Positions 8,145-16,181 of a stretch of 64,000 nucleotides of DNA are shown piece by piece. How positions within the stretch are numbered: the first letter of the stretch is position 1; each line of letters begins with the position of its first letter. The notes beneath the pieces are model-generated. The model made no database searches. It saw only the letters and a program-made list of their open reading frames with translations, and had not been told where the DNA came from. The translations under genes were made by a program, and so were the position numbers. Source of the DNA: Haloplanus rubicundus (GTDB taxonomy: Archaea > Halobacteriota > Halobacteria > Halobacteriales > Haloferacaceae); NCBI RefSeq assembly GCF_003342675.1, contig NZ_CP031148.1, positions 2,418,001 through 2,482,000 on the forward strand. Direction: 5' to 3'.

Positions 8145-9545
8145 ATGACAGCCAGACAGCGCGTGCAGTCGTTCGGACGGTCGATGGCGGACTGGTCTGA
8201 AAAATGGGTTCCGAGCCCGTTCCTCTTCGCGGTGATCCTGACGCTCATCGCGTACGTCGCGGCGATTGTGCTCACTCCCGATGGGCCGTATCAGAACATC
8301 GTGAACTGGTACGACGGCTTCTGGACGCTGTTGACCTTCGCGATGCAGATGGTGCTCATCCTGGTGACGGGCTACGCCGTCGCGGACTCCGACTTCGTGA
8401 GCGGCTATCTGAACAAGCTCGCGTCGGTTCCGAACGACAACACACAGGCGGCGGCGCTCGTGGCTGCCATCTCGTTGATCTTCGGCTATCTCCACTGGGG
8501 CATCGGCCTCATCGTCGGTGCCATCTTCGCCATCTTCGTGGCACGGGCGGGCCACGAGCGGGGCAAGACGTTCCACTACCCCATCCTGTGTGCCGCGGGC
8601 TATACGAGCCAGACCATCTGGCACGTCGGCCCGTCGACGAGCGCGGGGCTACTCTCCGCGACGGACGGCCACCCCTTCCAGGACATCATCGGCATCGTCC
8701 CGCTGAACGAGAGCGTCTTCACCATCTACGCGTTCGGCATCGCCGTCCTCGTGTTCGTGACGGTGATTCCGGTGCTGGCCTTCCTCTCCCCCGACGAGGA
8801 GGACGCGACGGGCATCGACGAGTACGCCCCGAGCCTGCTGAAGGACGATCCGGAGGAGGCTATCTCGGACGGCGGGACGCCGACGGCGGGAGGCGTCGAG
8901 ATGAGCCGGTCGCCGGCCGACCGCCTCAACGACAGCCGGGCCGTCGCCTACATCATCGCCATCGGGATGTTGGTCTACGTCGTGCAGTACTTCATCAACG
9001 CCGGCGGCATCGGGGAGGCTCTCGACCTGAACGTCTTCAACTTCACGTTCATCGCACTCGGCCTCATCCTGCACAAGACGCCGGCGGCGTACATGGAGAC
9101 GATCCGTGACGCCACCGAGGGTGCGGCGGGCATCATCCTGCAGTTCCCCTTCTACGCGGGCATTCTGGGGATCATCAGCAACTCAGGCCTCTCGGACCTG
9201 ATCGCGGAGGGGCTGCTCGCGGTGGCGACGCCGCAGACGTTCCCGGTCGTCGCGTGGCTCCTCGGCGGCGTCATGAACCTGTTCGTCCCGAGCGGCGGCG
9301 GCGAGTGGGGCATCATCGGCGGCGTCGTCGGCAGCGCGGCGGTCGAACTCGGCGTCCCGCCGGGGAAGGCCATCGTCGCCTACGGTGTCGGCGACATGTG
9401 GACGAACATGTTCCAGCCGTTCTGGGCGATTCCGCTCCTCGGGCTGACCAAGGTTCGTGCCCGCGACATCCTCGGCTACACGATGATCGTCATGCTGGTG
9501 CTGTTCCCGGTGTTCGCCATCGGGCTGTACTTCCTGCCGTACTGA
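8145..9545 (+). CDS. AtoE-type short-chain fatty acid transporter
   Basis: 466-residue polytopic membrane protein with about 11-13 hydrophobic segments. Typical AtoE family sequences include VPSPFLFAVILTLIAY near the N-terminus, GYLHWGIGLIVGAIFA, SQTIWHVGPSTSAG and MNLFVPSGGGEWGIIGG, with the closing GDMWTNMFQPFWAIPLLGL. A soluble acidic loop sits about residues 225-260. The E. coli relative is linked to short-chain fatty acid uptake; the substrate here is inferred. A TATA-like AGATTTATC lies upstream at about 8110. It follows the truncated acyl-CoA synthetase-like gene, consistent with a fatty-acid theme. Confidence 0.85.
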   Translation: MTARQRVQSFGRSMADWSEKWVPSPFLFAVILTLIAYVAAIVLTPDGPYQNIVNWYDGFWTLLTFAMQMVLILVTGYAVADSDFVSGYLNKLASVPNDNTQAAALVAAISLIFGYLHWGIGLIVGAIFAIFVARAGHERGKTFHYPILCAAGYTSQTIWHVGPSTSAGLLSATDGHPFQDIIGIVPLNESVFTIYAFGIAVLVFVTVIPVLAFLSPDEEDATGIDEYAPSLLKDDPEEAISDGGTPTAGGVEMSRSPADRLNDSRAVAYIIAIGMLVYVVQYFINAGGIGEALDLNVFNFTFIALGLILHKTPAAYMETIRDATEGAAGIILQFPFYAGILGIISNSGLSDLIAEGLLAVATPQTFPVVAWLLGGVMNLFVPSGGGEWGIIGGVVGSAAVELGVPPGKAIVAYGVGDMWTNMFQPFWAIPLLGLTKVRARDILGYTMIVMLVLFPVFAIGLYFLPY

Positions 9546-9627
9546 AGCGATCACGGGAACGGTGCGGTCACCGTTCTTGCACCTTTTACGGCACGGCGAG
9601 CGCCCGGATCGACTCGTCGCGGCGGTG

Positions 9628-9713
9628 TCATACGGATTATTATAAGTCATCACCGGTGGGTCGGCGAGACGATCCGGCGATCCACCGGTGAATAGTTACA
9701 ATACTCCGTATCA
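9628..9713. repeat. Palindromic intergenic element, copy C
   Basis: Lies between the convergent transporter and CBS genes. Left arm TCATACGGATTATTATAAGT, right arm (reverse complement) TGATACGGAGTATTGTAACT; inner stem CACCGGTGG.TCG on both sides. The right end overlaps the stop codon of the CBS gene, giving TGATACGG as in the other copies. One of the two best-formed members. Confidence 0.85.
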
Positions 9714-10139
9714 CGCCTCCGGTTCGAACTCCCGGGACTGCGATTCGATGACCGTCGCCACGTCCTTCAGCATCTCCCCGAGGGTCGCGACCACGTCGTC
9801 GAGCGTCGCGATGCCGACGAGTCGGCCGTCGTCGTCGACGACCGGGATACGACGCACGCGACCCTCGGCCATCGTGGCGGGGAGGTCGACGGCGGTGGCG
9901 TCGCGGTGGATCGTCACCGGATCGGGCGTCATCACGTCCGCCGCGGTGAGCGTCGAGAGGTCGTCGTATCGCGCCACCGCGAGCGCGACGTCGCGGTCGG
10001 TGACGATGCCGACCGGACGGTCGTCCTCGGCGATCACGAGGTCACCGATCTCCTCGTCGAGCATTCGCTTGGCGAGTTCCGTAAGTGACGTGTCTCGTCG
10101 GGCGGTTACCACGTCGACGGCGAGGGTCTCGACTGGCAT
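9711..10139 (-). CDS. CBS domain protein
   Basis: 142 residues made almost entirely of two CBS domains (about residues 5-65 and 70-130), which bind adenine nucleotides and act as energy-sensing modules. Visible motifs are DLVIAEDDRPVGIVTDRDVA (first) and RIPVVDDDGRLVGIATLDDV (second). No other domain is present, so it is a stand-alone sensor with unknown partner. I chose ATG at 10139 because the TATA-like CATTATTG at about 10168 is 28 bp upstream; an in-frame ATG at 10160 is too close to that box. Confidence 0.9.
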   Translation of the reverse strand: MPVETLAVDVVTARRDTSLTELAKRMLDEEIGDLVIAEDDRPVGIVTDRDVALAVARYDDLSTLTAADVMTPDPVTIHRDATAVDLPATMAEGRVRRIPVVDDDGRLVGIATLDDVVATLGEMLKDVATVIESQSREFEPEA

Positions 10140-10216
10140 ACGCTCAAAATTCACTTCCATTGACAATAATGCCGCGGTGCTTACCAGCGAGTGAGAATCG
10201 AGTGGCGGCCCCGGCA

Positions 10217-10231
10217 AATCCTTTTTATTCC
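10217..10231 (+). promoter_or_regulatory. Promoter of the GNAT gene
   Basis: CCTTTTTATTCC lies 26 bp before the ATG at 10251, fitting a leaderless transcript. Confidence 0.5.
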
Positions 10232-10250
10232 GCGTCGACTACCTCGGGGC

Positions 10251-10835
10251 ATGTACGTCCGGGACGCCAAGAACCGAGACGAGGTCTGGTTGCTCGATCA
10301 CATCGAGGAGATGGCCCTGGACGACGCCGGCTTTCGATCTCGGGACTACGTCATCGCGGTCGACGAGGAGACGGACGAGCGGGCGGGGTTCGGCCGCGTT
10401 CGTATCCACAAGACCGACGACGGCGAGCTCTGTGAACTCACGGGGCTGGGCGTCCTCCCCGCGTGGCAGGGGCAGGGCGTCGGCGCGCACGTCGTCGAGC
10501 GGCTGATCGAGACGGCGAAGGCAGAGGGGTTCGAGACGGTGTACTCGCTGACCGACGAGCCGGCGTATCTGACGCAGTTCGGCTTCGAACCGCTCGAATC
10601 GAACGCGTTGCCGGAGAAGCTGCGCGAGCGACTGGCGACCAAACGGGAGACGATACAGCCCGACGCCGTCGCGACGAGCATCGGCGTCGACGACTTCGTC
10701 ATGCCGGATCGGTTGCGGGAGGCGTTCAAGAACGCAGCGCCACACGACCCGGACGAGGACTCGACGGCCGAGGCGGCCGAGGACTTCGGCATCGACCCCG
10801 ACAGCGCCACCTACAAGTACGACACCGGGCGCTAG
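10251..10835 (+). CDS. GNAT family N-acetyltransferase
   Basis: 194 residues. The GNAT fold occupies about residues 1-125, with the acetyl-CoA pyrophosphate loop GVLPAWQGQGVGAHVVERLI (Q/R-x-x-G-x-G) and the later YLTQFGFEPL segment typical of ArgA-like acetyltransferases. The remaining C-terminal ~70 residues are acidic and not recognisable. The substrate is unknown. It converges with the next gene; the two stop codons overlap (tag/cta at 10832-10835). Confidence 0.85.
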   Translation: MYVRDAKNRDEVWLLDHIEEMALDDAGFRSRDYVIAVDEETDERAGFGRVRIHKTDDGELCELTGLGVLPAWQGQGVGAHVVERLIETAKAEGFETVYSLTDEPAYLTQFGFEPLESNALPEKLRERLATKRETIQPDAVATSIGVDDFVMPDRLREAFKNAAPHDPDEDSTAEAAEDFGIDPDSATYKYDTGR

Positions 10836-11047
10836 GTCCGCTCGTCGAGGAAGTCGGTGCTGAACGCGAGCCACGCGAGTACCGTACAGAAGAGAATCGG
10901 CGGCAGGATGGCGAACGCCCAGAGCGGTTCGATCCCCCAGAAGAGGAGGAGGAGCACGTCGGCGAGGCCGAGCAACAGAAACGGCGTGACGGCCAGAAGC
11001 GCCCGTCGCCGGTTCGGTCCTGCGTCCTCGCTCCGGGAAAGCGACAT
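10832..11047 (-). CDS. Small two-helix membrane protein
   Basis: 71 residues: a short charged N-terminus (MSLSRSEDAGPNRRR), a hydrophobic segment ALLAVTPFLLLGLADVLLLLFW, a second segment WAFAILPPILFCTVLAWLAF and a charged tail TDFLDERT. No family is recognised; I infer two transmembrane helices with the tail on the same side as the N-terminus. The open frame continues upstream to 11440, but the upstream part is Arg/Pro-rich and shows no haloarchaeal protein character, so I place the start at 11047. The stop overlaps that of the GNAT gene. Confidence 0.65.
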   Translation of the reverse strand: MSLSRSEDAGPNRRRALLAVTPFLLLGLADVLLLLFWGIEPLWAFAILPPILFCTVLAWLAFSTDFLDERT

Positions 11048-11172
11048 ACTGGGGATCGGTGCTCCGGAAGCAAAAGCGCCCCGGGTCGCTGGCGGCGGCT
11101 GGGCAGTCGTAGGGCGACGATCCGTCCGGAGGACGCCCTCGCCACGGCGCGAGTCCGGCCGACGCGTCAGCG

Positions 11173-11400
11173 CTAGCGGCCGAGCAGGCGATAGCAAAGC
11201 GCCGCGCCGCCGAGCATCAGGAGACCGATCAGTCGGACGCGGCGAGTCGCCGCCGAGCGCGGGACGAATTCGACGGCGAGGAGGCGGTCGTATCCCCACT
11301 CGGCCGCCGTGAGCAGTCGATTCGGCACGAGCAGGTGGACGATACCGGCCAGCACGCCGAGCGCCGAGAGTCGTCGGACAAGCGTTCGATACGTTGGCAT
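11173..11400 (-). CDS. Small membrane protein
   Basis: 75 residues: basic N-terminus MPTYRTLVRRLSALGVLAGIVHLLVP with one hydrophobic segment, an amphipathic middle (NRLLTAAEWGYDRLLAVEF) and a second hydrophobic segment RLIGLLMLGGAALCYRLLG at the C-terminus. No function recognised. A TATA sequence (GTATACG) 27 bp upstream of the ATG at 11400, shared back-to-back with the cdd promoter, supports this start and argues that the gene is real. Confidence 0.65.
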   Translation of the reverse strand: MPTYRTLVRRLSALGVLAGIVHLLVPNRLLTAAEWGYDRLLAVEFVPRSAATRRVRLIGLLMLGGAALCYRLLGR

Positions 11401-11421
11401 CGGTCGACGTTGGGACCGGAG

Positions 11422-11456
11422 CGACGTATACGCCCGGCACGGGCGAGCGTATATGC
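11422..11456. promoter_or_regulatory. Back-to-back promoters (small membrane protein / cdd)
   Basis: Two TATA-like boxes, CGTATACGC on the minus side (about 11427) and GCGTATATGC on the plus side (about 11450), lie 27 bp from the ATG at 11400 and 29 bp from the GTG at 11479 respectively. The surrounding GCCCGGCACGGGCGAG is itself nearly palindromic. Confidence 0.55.
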
Positions 11457-11478
11457 CCGCCCCGACCGTAGGGCCGGC

Positions 11479-11898
11479 GTGACCGACGAACTCATCGAGG
11501 CGGCCCGTTCGGCCCTCGACGCGGCGTACGTTCCCTACTCCGACTACACCGTCGGAGCCGCGCTTCGAACCGCCGACGACACCGTCTTCACGGGCTGTAA
11601 CATCGAGAACGCCAACTACAGCAACAGCCTCCACGCGGAGGAAGTCGCTATCGCGGAGGCGGTGAAAAACGGCCACCGCGAGTTCGACCGTCTCGCCGTC
11701 TCCTCGGGTGTCCGTGACGGCGTCACTCCCTGTGGGATGTGCCGGCAGACGCTTGCGGAGTTCTGTGACGACGACCTCCCGGTCGTCTGTGACGACGGCG
11801 ACGAATCGACGACGACGTACACGCTCGGCGAACTCCTCCCCGCAACCATCGGCCCGGAGACATTAGAATCGGCCAAACATAGTAAGAAGACAGAATAA
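11479..11898 (+). CDS. cdd: Cytidine deaminase
   Basis: Hydrolytic deamination of (deoxy)cytidine to (deoxy)uridine. 139 residues, the size of the small tetrameric enzyme. Zinc site: His52-Ala-Glu54 (LHAEEVA) and PCGMCRQ with Cys85 and Cys88. The substrate-binding FTGCNIENANYSNSLHAEE segment is complete. The GTG start at 11479 is 29 bp from a TATA box, and the preceding frame to 11335 is not conserved-looking. It sits one gene before uridine phosphorylase, so the two form a pyrimidine-nucleoside salvage pair. Confidence 0.93.
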   Translation: MTDELIEAARSALDAAYVPYSDYTVGAALRTADDTVFTGCNIENANYSNSLHAEEVAIAEAVKNGHREFDRLAVSSGVRDGVTPCGMCRQTLAEFCDDDLPVVCDDGDESTTTYTLGELLPATIGPETLESAKHSKKTE

Positions 11899-12014
11899 GC
11901 AAAACGTATGCACAAATATGAAATTCTGAGATTTAGTAACATGCACAATAATGCTATATAGCGTGAAGAGTTCGGGAAAGATTTTTATAATAAGGCTGTC
12001 ATCGTACTAACGAG
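11899..12014 (+). promoter_or_regulatory. AT-rich intergenic region with promoter for the zinc-finger microprotein
   Basis: This ~115-bp stretch is far more AT-rich than its surroundings. GATTTTTATAATAAGG at about 11980-11994 is a strong TATA box about 27 bp before the start at 12015. Other A/T tracts (CACAAATATGAAATTC, GCTATATAGC) have no clear role. Confidence 0.5.
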
Positions 12015-12149
12015 ATGGCAGAACTCATGACCCCGACGACCGACCCGACGGAGCTCTCGACCTGTCCGTCCTGCGAGAGCGACGTGACCAACGTCCACGG
12101 TATCCACACCTGCTCTACCTGTAGCTGGGTCACGCCCGACTACCGGTAA
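12015..12149 (+). CDS. Zinc-finger microprotein (two CxxC)
   Basis: A 44-residue protein with two knuckles, CPSC (residues 18-21) and CSTC, spaced as a single zinc ribbon, and ending SWVTPDYR. The size and CxxC...CxxC layout match the family of haloarchaeal zinc-finger microproteins. The strong TATA box 27 bp upstream supports expression. It lies between cdd and the uridine phosphorylase gene, possibly cotranscribed with the latter (37-bp gap). Its binding partner is unknown. Confidence 0.75.
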   Translation: MAELMTPTTDPTELSTCPSCESDVTNVHGIHTCSTCSWVTPDYR

Positions 12150-12186
12150 CGCGACGATACTTTACGCTCCTCGCCGTAGGTCGCGC

Positions 12187-12993
12187 ATGGCCAGCGACGC
12201 GACCGACCGACAGTACCACCTCGACGTCGCCCCCGGCGACGTCGCCGACACCGTCCTCCTCCCCGGCGACCCGGAGCGTGTCGCCATCGTCACGGACCGC
12301 TGGGACGACGCCGAGACGGTGGCCGAACACCGCGAGTACCGGACGGCGACGGGCACCTACGAGGGCGCGCCGCTGTCGGTCACCTCGACGGGTATCGGCA
12401 GTCCGTCGGCGGCCATCGCCGTTGAGGAACTCGCGCGCGTCGGCGCGGAGACGTTCCTCCGCGTCGGCTCCTGTGGCGCGCTCCAGCCCGAGATGGACGT
12501 TGGTGACCTCGTCATCACCACCGGCGCGGTGAGAGGAGAGGGGACGAGCGAGGAGTACGTCCGCGAGGACTACCCCGCCGTCGCCGACCACGCGGTCGTC
12601 TCGGCGCTCGTCGCCGCCGCCGAACGCCTCGGCTACGACTACCACTGCGGCGTGACGATGAGTACCGACAGCTTCTACGCCGGCCAGGCTCGCGAGGGGT
12701 TCGAGGGGTTCGAGGCCGCCGGTAGCGACACGTTGCTCGACGACCTCCGGGCGGCGAACGTCAAGAACGTCGAGATGGAGGCGAGTTCGATCCTCACGCT
12801 CGCGAACCTGTACGGCCTCCGCGCCGGCGCGGTGTGTACCGTCTTCGCCAACCGCTCGACCGGCGAGTTCCGCACCGAAGGCGAGGGCCGGGCCGCCGAA
12901 GTCGGAAGCCTCGCGGCGGCGCTGCTCCACGAGATGGACGAGCGCCGAACGGAGGCGGGCGCCGACGCGTGGCACGCCGACCTCTCGCTGTAG
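12187..12993 (+). CDS. udp: Uridine phosphorylase
   Basis: Reversible phosphorolysis of uridine to uracil and ribose-1-phosphate. 268 residues of the PNP/UDP family: LLPGDPERVA (phosphate loop) near residue 25, STGIGSPSAAIAVEEL, FLRVGSCGALQ, the ribose-binding VEMEASSILTLANLYG near residue 200 and the late AGAVCTVFANR. The family includes nucleoside phosphorylases of other specificity, but the VGSCGALQ and MEASSI context with cdd nearby favours uridine. Confidence 0.87.
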   Translation: MASDATDRQYHLDVAPGDVADTVLLPGDPERVAIVTDRWDDAETVAEHREYRTATGTYEGAPLSVTSTGIGSPSAAIAVEELARVGAETFLRVGSCGALQPEMDVGDLVITTGAVRGEGTSEEYVREDYPAVADHAVVSALVAAAERLGYDYHCGVTMSTDSFYAGQAREGFEGFEAAGSDTLLDDLRAANVKNVEMEASSILTLANLYGLRAGAVCTVFANRSTGEFRTEGEGRAAEVGSLAAALLHEMDERRTEAGADAWHADLSL

Positions 12994-13059
12994 ACATCGA
13001 CGGTCGTCGACAGCAAGTTCGACAAACGGCCGATTCAGGCCGTCTCACGGGCGTTTCAA

Positions 13060-13072
13060 CACCCCTATAACG
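13060..13072 (+). promoter_or_regulatory. Promoter of the NDH-2-like gene
   Basis: ACCCCTATAACGG is centred 28 bp before the ATG at 13094, which is why that ATG is preferred over the in-frame GTG at 13085. Confidence 0.5.
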
Positions 13073-13093
13073 GACGACGGTCGAGTGGCGCGT

Positions 13094-14272
13094 ATGACTG
13101 CTCAGGTCGTCGTTCTCGGGTCCGGGTACGCGGGTGCGGGCGCCGTCAAACGGTTCGAAGACGTAAACGACGGCACCGCCGAACTGACCTGGATCTCCGA
13201 GCACGACTATCATCTCGTTCTCCACGAGTCTCACCGTGTCATTCGGGACACGAGCGTCGCGCCGAAGATCACGATTCCGGTCGACGAGATCAAATCCCCC
13301 GAGACGACGTTCCGGCAGGGCCGCGTCACGGGCGTCGACGTCGAGGATCGACGCGTCGAACTCGAATCCGGCGACGCCGTCGACTACGATTACCTCCTCG
13401 TCGCGCTCGGAAGCAGCACCGCCTTCTACGGGATCGAGGGGCTGGCGGAGTACGCCCACACCCTCAAAGGGCTAGACGACGCCCGCGAGATGCACGAAGA
13501 CGTGGCCGCGGCGGCCGCCGACGCCACCCGATCCGATCCGGCACAGGTCGTCGTCGGCGGCGCCGGCCTCTCCGGCATCCAGTCCGCCGGCGAAGTCGCC
13601 GCCTACCGCGACGAACACCGCGCCCCGATCGACGTGACGCTCGTCGAGGGGTTAGACGAGGTGTTCCCCGGCAACGACCCCGAACTCCAGGGGGCGCTCC
13701 GCAAGCATCTGGTGGAGGCCGGCGTCGACATCATGTGCGGCGAATTCGTCTCCATGGTCGACGAGGACACCATCTACGTCGGCGGCGGCGAGGACGAGGA
13801 GCCGACCGAACTCGACTACGACGTGTTCCTCTGGACCGGCGGCATCACGGGACAGCCGGAACTCGGGGACGCGAACATTGACAAGGACGACCGGAGCAAC
13901 CGGGTGTACGCCGATCAGGACTTCCGGACGAGCGACGAACGCGTCTTCGCCATCGGCGACACCGCCCTGATCGAGCAGGGTCCGGAAGAGTTCGCCCCGC
14001 CCACCGCCCAGGCCGCGTGGCAGGCCGCCGAAGTCGCCGGCGAGAACCTCTTCCGGGCCGCCAAGGGGCAGTCGCTCCGGACGTGGACCTACGACGACAA
14101 GGGGACGCTCGTCTCCGTCGGCGACGAGGCGGTCGCCCACGGGGTCGACGTACTGCCGATCAACACGTTCGGCGGCGTCGGCGCCGAGATGCTCAAGAAG
14201 TTCGTCGCCGCGCGCTGGATCGCCGACGTCTCCTCCATCGGCCGGGCCATCGACGCCTGGTCGGACATGTGA
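13094..14272 (+). CDS. NADH dehydrogenase-like FAD-dependent oxidoreductase (NDH-2 type)
   Basis: 392 residues of the two-dinucleotide-binding-domain flavoprotein family. FAD-binding VVVLGSGYAGAGAVKRF at the N-terminus, a second Rossmann motif VVVGGAGLSGIQSAGEVA near residue 155, and the FAD-contacting RVFAIGDTAL near residue 285. The C-terminus (SIGRAIDAWSDM) could be membrane-peripheral. The likely reaction is NADH:quinone reduction without proton pumping, but sulfide:quinone reductases share the fold; I do not see the paired catalytic cysteines of those. Confidence 0.8.
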   Translation: MTAQVVVLGSGYAGAGAVKRFEDVNDGTAELTWISEHDYHLVLHESHRVIRDTSVAPKITIPVDEIKSPETTFRQGRVTGVDVEDRRVELESGDAVDYDYLLVALGSSTAFYGIEGLAEYAHTLKGLDDAREMHEDVAAAAADATRSDPAQVVVGGAGLSGIQSAGEVAAYRDEHRAPIDVTLVEGLDEVFPGNDPELQGALRKHLVEAGVDIMCGEFVSMVDEDTIYVGGGEDEEPTELDYDVFLWTGGITGQPELGDANIDKDDRSNRVYADQDFRTSDERVFAIGDTALIEQGPEEFAPPTAQAAWQAAEVAGENLFRAAKGQSLRTWTYDDKGTLVSVGDEAVAHGVDVLPINTFGGVGAEMLKKFVAARWIADVSSIGRAIDAWSDM

Positions 14273-14419
14273 CAGGCGGCTAAAGAGCGCGGCGATTCCT
14301 CGCTGATGACGGTCGACGGACAGGAAGATCCGCGGAGCGACGCGTCGACGAGAAGAGACGAACGTGTGGGACGTCGATGAGGCGAGCGGTGACGCGACCC
14401 GGCCTCGCGGGGGCGTCCC

Positions 14420-14953
14420 TCAGTGCGCCGGCTCCTCCGCCGGCGCCCGCATGTCGTCGATGCGGAGGATGAGGATGTTGTCGGTGTCGTCCTTGCCGTC
14501 GACGGTGCCGTCGATGACGAGTTTCGACAGCGGCGTCGGGCCGACGCGCACGCTGTCGCCCTCGTGGAACTCGCGGACCGACCCCTGAACGTGAATCTCC
14601 GCCCGGCACAGGTCGGGGTGGTGGACCGAGGAGAGATCGATTTCGCCGACGTTCGCCGTGTCGACGGGTTCGCCGTTGTGGAGGAGGGGGACGGCCGCGG
14701 GTTCGTCCATCTGATCCACGTCGAGGGCCTCGTAGGCGTTCGCCGTCGGCTTGTAACCGCCCTTCGGTCCCGGTACGCCCTCGACGAGCTGGAGGGCTTT
14801 CAGGCTCTGCATCTGGTTGCGGATCGTCCCCGGATTCCGGTCGACTTCCGCCGCGATGTCCTCACCTTTCACCGCATCCTCGGTCTCGCGGTGGAGGTTG
14901 ATGAGGGCCGTGAGGATCGTCTTCTGACTCGACGTTAGTTCGATTGATGACAT
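14420..14953 (-). CDS. Winged-helix transcriptional regulator
   Basis: 177 residues. N-terminal winged helix (about 1-75): SSQKTILTALINLHRETEDAVKGEDIAAEVDRNPGTIRNQMQSLKALQLVEGVPGPKGGY has the helix-turn-helix DIAAEVDRNPGTIRNQ and a PKGGY wing, as in Rrf2/TrmB-like regulators. The C-terminal half (EIHVQGSVREFHEGDSVRVGPTP) looks like a small beta-barrel ligand domain. I see no Cys cluster for an iron-sulfur cofactor. A TATA box (GAATTTAATAAC, about 14980) lies 27 bp upstream. Target genes are unknown. Confidence 0.75.
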   Translation of the reverse strand: MSSIELTSSQKTILTALINLHRETEDAVKGEDIAAEVDRNPGTIRNQMQSLKALQLVEGVPGPKGGYKPTANAYEALDVDQMDEPAAVPLLHNGEPVDTANVGEIDLSSVHHPDLCRAEIHVQGSVREFHEGDSVRVGPTPLSKLVIDGTVDGKDDTDNILILRIDDMRAPAEEPAH

Positions 14954-15074
14954 ACTTCACGATTGGTCGCTCGCGTTATTAAATTCGATGGATGTTGCGA
15001 TCGGTTTCGAATTTCGGTTCGACCGTCGGTACGAAAGCGATACCGCTTTCCATTCGTCTGACGTGACGCCAATC

Positions 15075-15989
15075 ATGGAAGGGAAGCGCGCCCTCGTGAC
15101 GGGCGGTGCGGGGTTCATCGGCTCGAATCTGGCGAATCGACTGGCCGCCGACAACGAGGTCATCGCCCTCGACGACTGCCACCTCGGAACGCCCGAGAAC
15201 CTCACGGACGACGTGCAGTTCGTCGACGGGAGCGTCCTCGACGACGACCTGCCGACCGACGTGGACGCCCTCTTTCACCTCGCGGCCTACTCCTCGTACA
15301 CGATGGTCGAGGAGCACAAGCGGGAGGCCACGCGCGTCAACGTCGAGGGATTCGTCAACACGGTCGAACAGGCCCGAGAGGACGGCTGTGACACCGTCGT
15401 CTACGCCTCCACCTCCTCGATTTACGGCTCCCGGACCGACCCCTCACCCGAGGACATGCCCATCGAGGCCCGCACCTGCTACGAGGCGTCGAAACTCGCC
15501 CGCGAACGCTACGCCGAATACTTCGGCAACCACTACGACGTGACGCTCGCCGGCCTCCGATTCTTCTCGGTCTATCAGGGGTACGGTGGCGCCGAGGAGC
15601 ACAAGGGGGAGTACGCGAACACCGTCGCACAGTTCGCCGACGCCATCGCGAGCGGCGAGGCGCCGGTCCTGTTCGGCGACGGCACCCAGACGCGGGATTT
15701 CACCCACGTCGACGACGTGGTTCGGGCCATCGAACTCGCTGCCGACCACGAGCTGGAGGGCATCTACAACGTCGGCACCGGCGAGAGCTACGACTTCAAC
15801 ACGATGGTCGAGATGATCAACGACGAACTCGGCACCGATGTCGACCCCGAGTACGTCGAGAACCCCCTCGACGTGTACGTCCACGACACGATGGCCGACG
15901 CGACGAAACTCCGCGAGGCGACGGGGTGGGAACCGGACGTGGGGTTCGAGGAGGGCGTCGCGCGGGTGTGTGAACCGTATTTGGAGTGA
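15075..15989 (+). CDS. NAD-dependent epimerase/dehydratase (UDP-glucose 4-epimerase-like)
   Basis: 304-residue extended short-chain dehydrogenase. NAD-binding ALVTGGAGFIGSNL near residue 5, the active-site YxxxK in CYEASKLARE near residue 135, Ser in ASTSSIYGS, and the sugar-nucleotide-binding FGDGTQTRDFTHVDDVVRA. The fold acts on nucleotide-activated sugars, probably for surface glycans. The start MEGKRALVTGG is set by the fold; the frame continues upstream without homology. The last 13 codons plus stop are repeated twice more downstream in a 69-bp tandem repeat. Confidence 0.85.
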   Translation: MEGKRALVTGGAGFIGSNLANRLAADNEVIALDDCHLGTPENLTDDVQFVDGSVLDDDLPTDVDALFHLAAYSSYTMVEEHKREATRVNVEGFVNTVEQAREDGCDTVVYASTSSIYGSRTDPSPEDMPIEARTCYEASKLARERYAEYFGNHYDVTLAGLRFFSVYQGYGGAEEHKGEYANTVAQFADAIASGEAPVLFGDGTQTRDFTHVDDVVRAIELAADHELEGIYNVGTGESYDFNTMVEMINDELGTDVDPEYVENPLDVYVHDTMADATKLREATGWEPDVGFEEGVARVCEPYLE

Positions 15990-16127
15990 GGCTTCGAGCG
16001 CGAGGCCCGACGAGTCGAGGAGGGCGTCGCGCGGGTGTGCGAACCGTATTTGGAGTAGCCCTGCGAGCGCGAGGCCCGACGAGTCGAGGAGGGCGTCGCG
16101 CGGGTGTGTGAACCGTATTTGGAGTGA
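15949..16127 (+). repeat. 69-bp tandem repeat containing the 3' end of the epimerase gene
   Basis: The 39-bp core that encodes EEGVARVCEPYLE occurs three times, starting near 15949, 16018 and 16087, at an exact 69-bp period. The first copy is inside the gene; the two later ones are downstream. The spacer (GAGCGCGAGGCCCGACGAGTC) occurs twice. The three cores differ only at a TGT/TGC Cys codon and in the stop (TGA, TAG, TGA). The period is a multiple of three, so all copies keep the epimerase frame. Confidence 0.92.
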
Positions 16128-16181
16128 GTCGTCGCGCACCGCCGGGACTGCCTCTTTACGCGCTCCGCGCGAACGACCCGT

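Noticed and set aside
14280-14609. 109-codon minus-strand frame after the HTH regulator gene
   Set aside because: Overlaps the regulator in another frame and is Arg/Gly-rich; no support.
15950-16127. CRISPR-like or transposon origin for the 69-bp repeats
   Set aside because: Only three cores, no variable spacers, and the unit is a piece of the neighbouring gene; a simple tandem duplication explains it.
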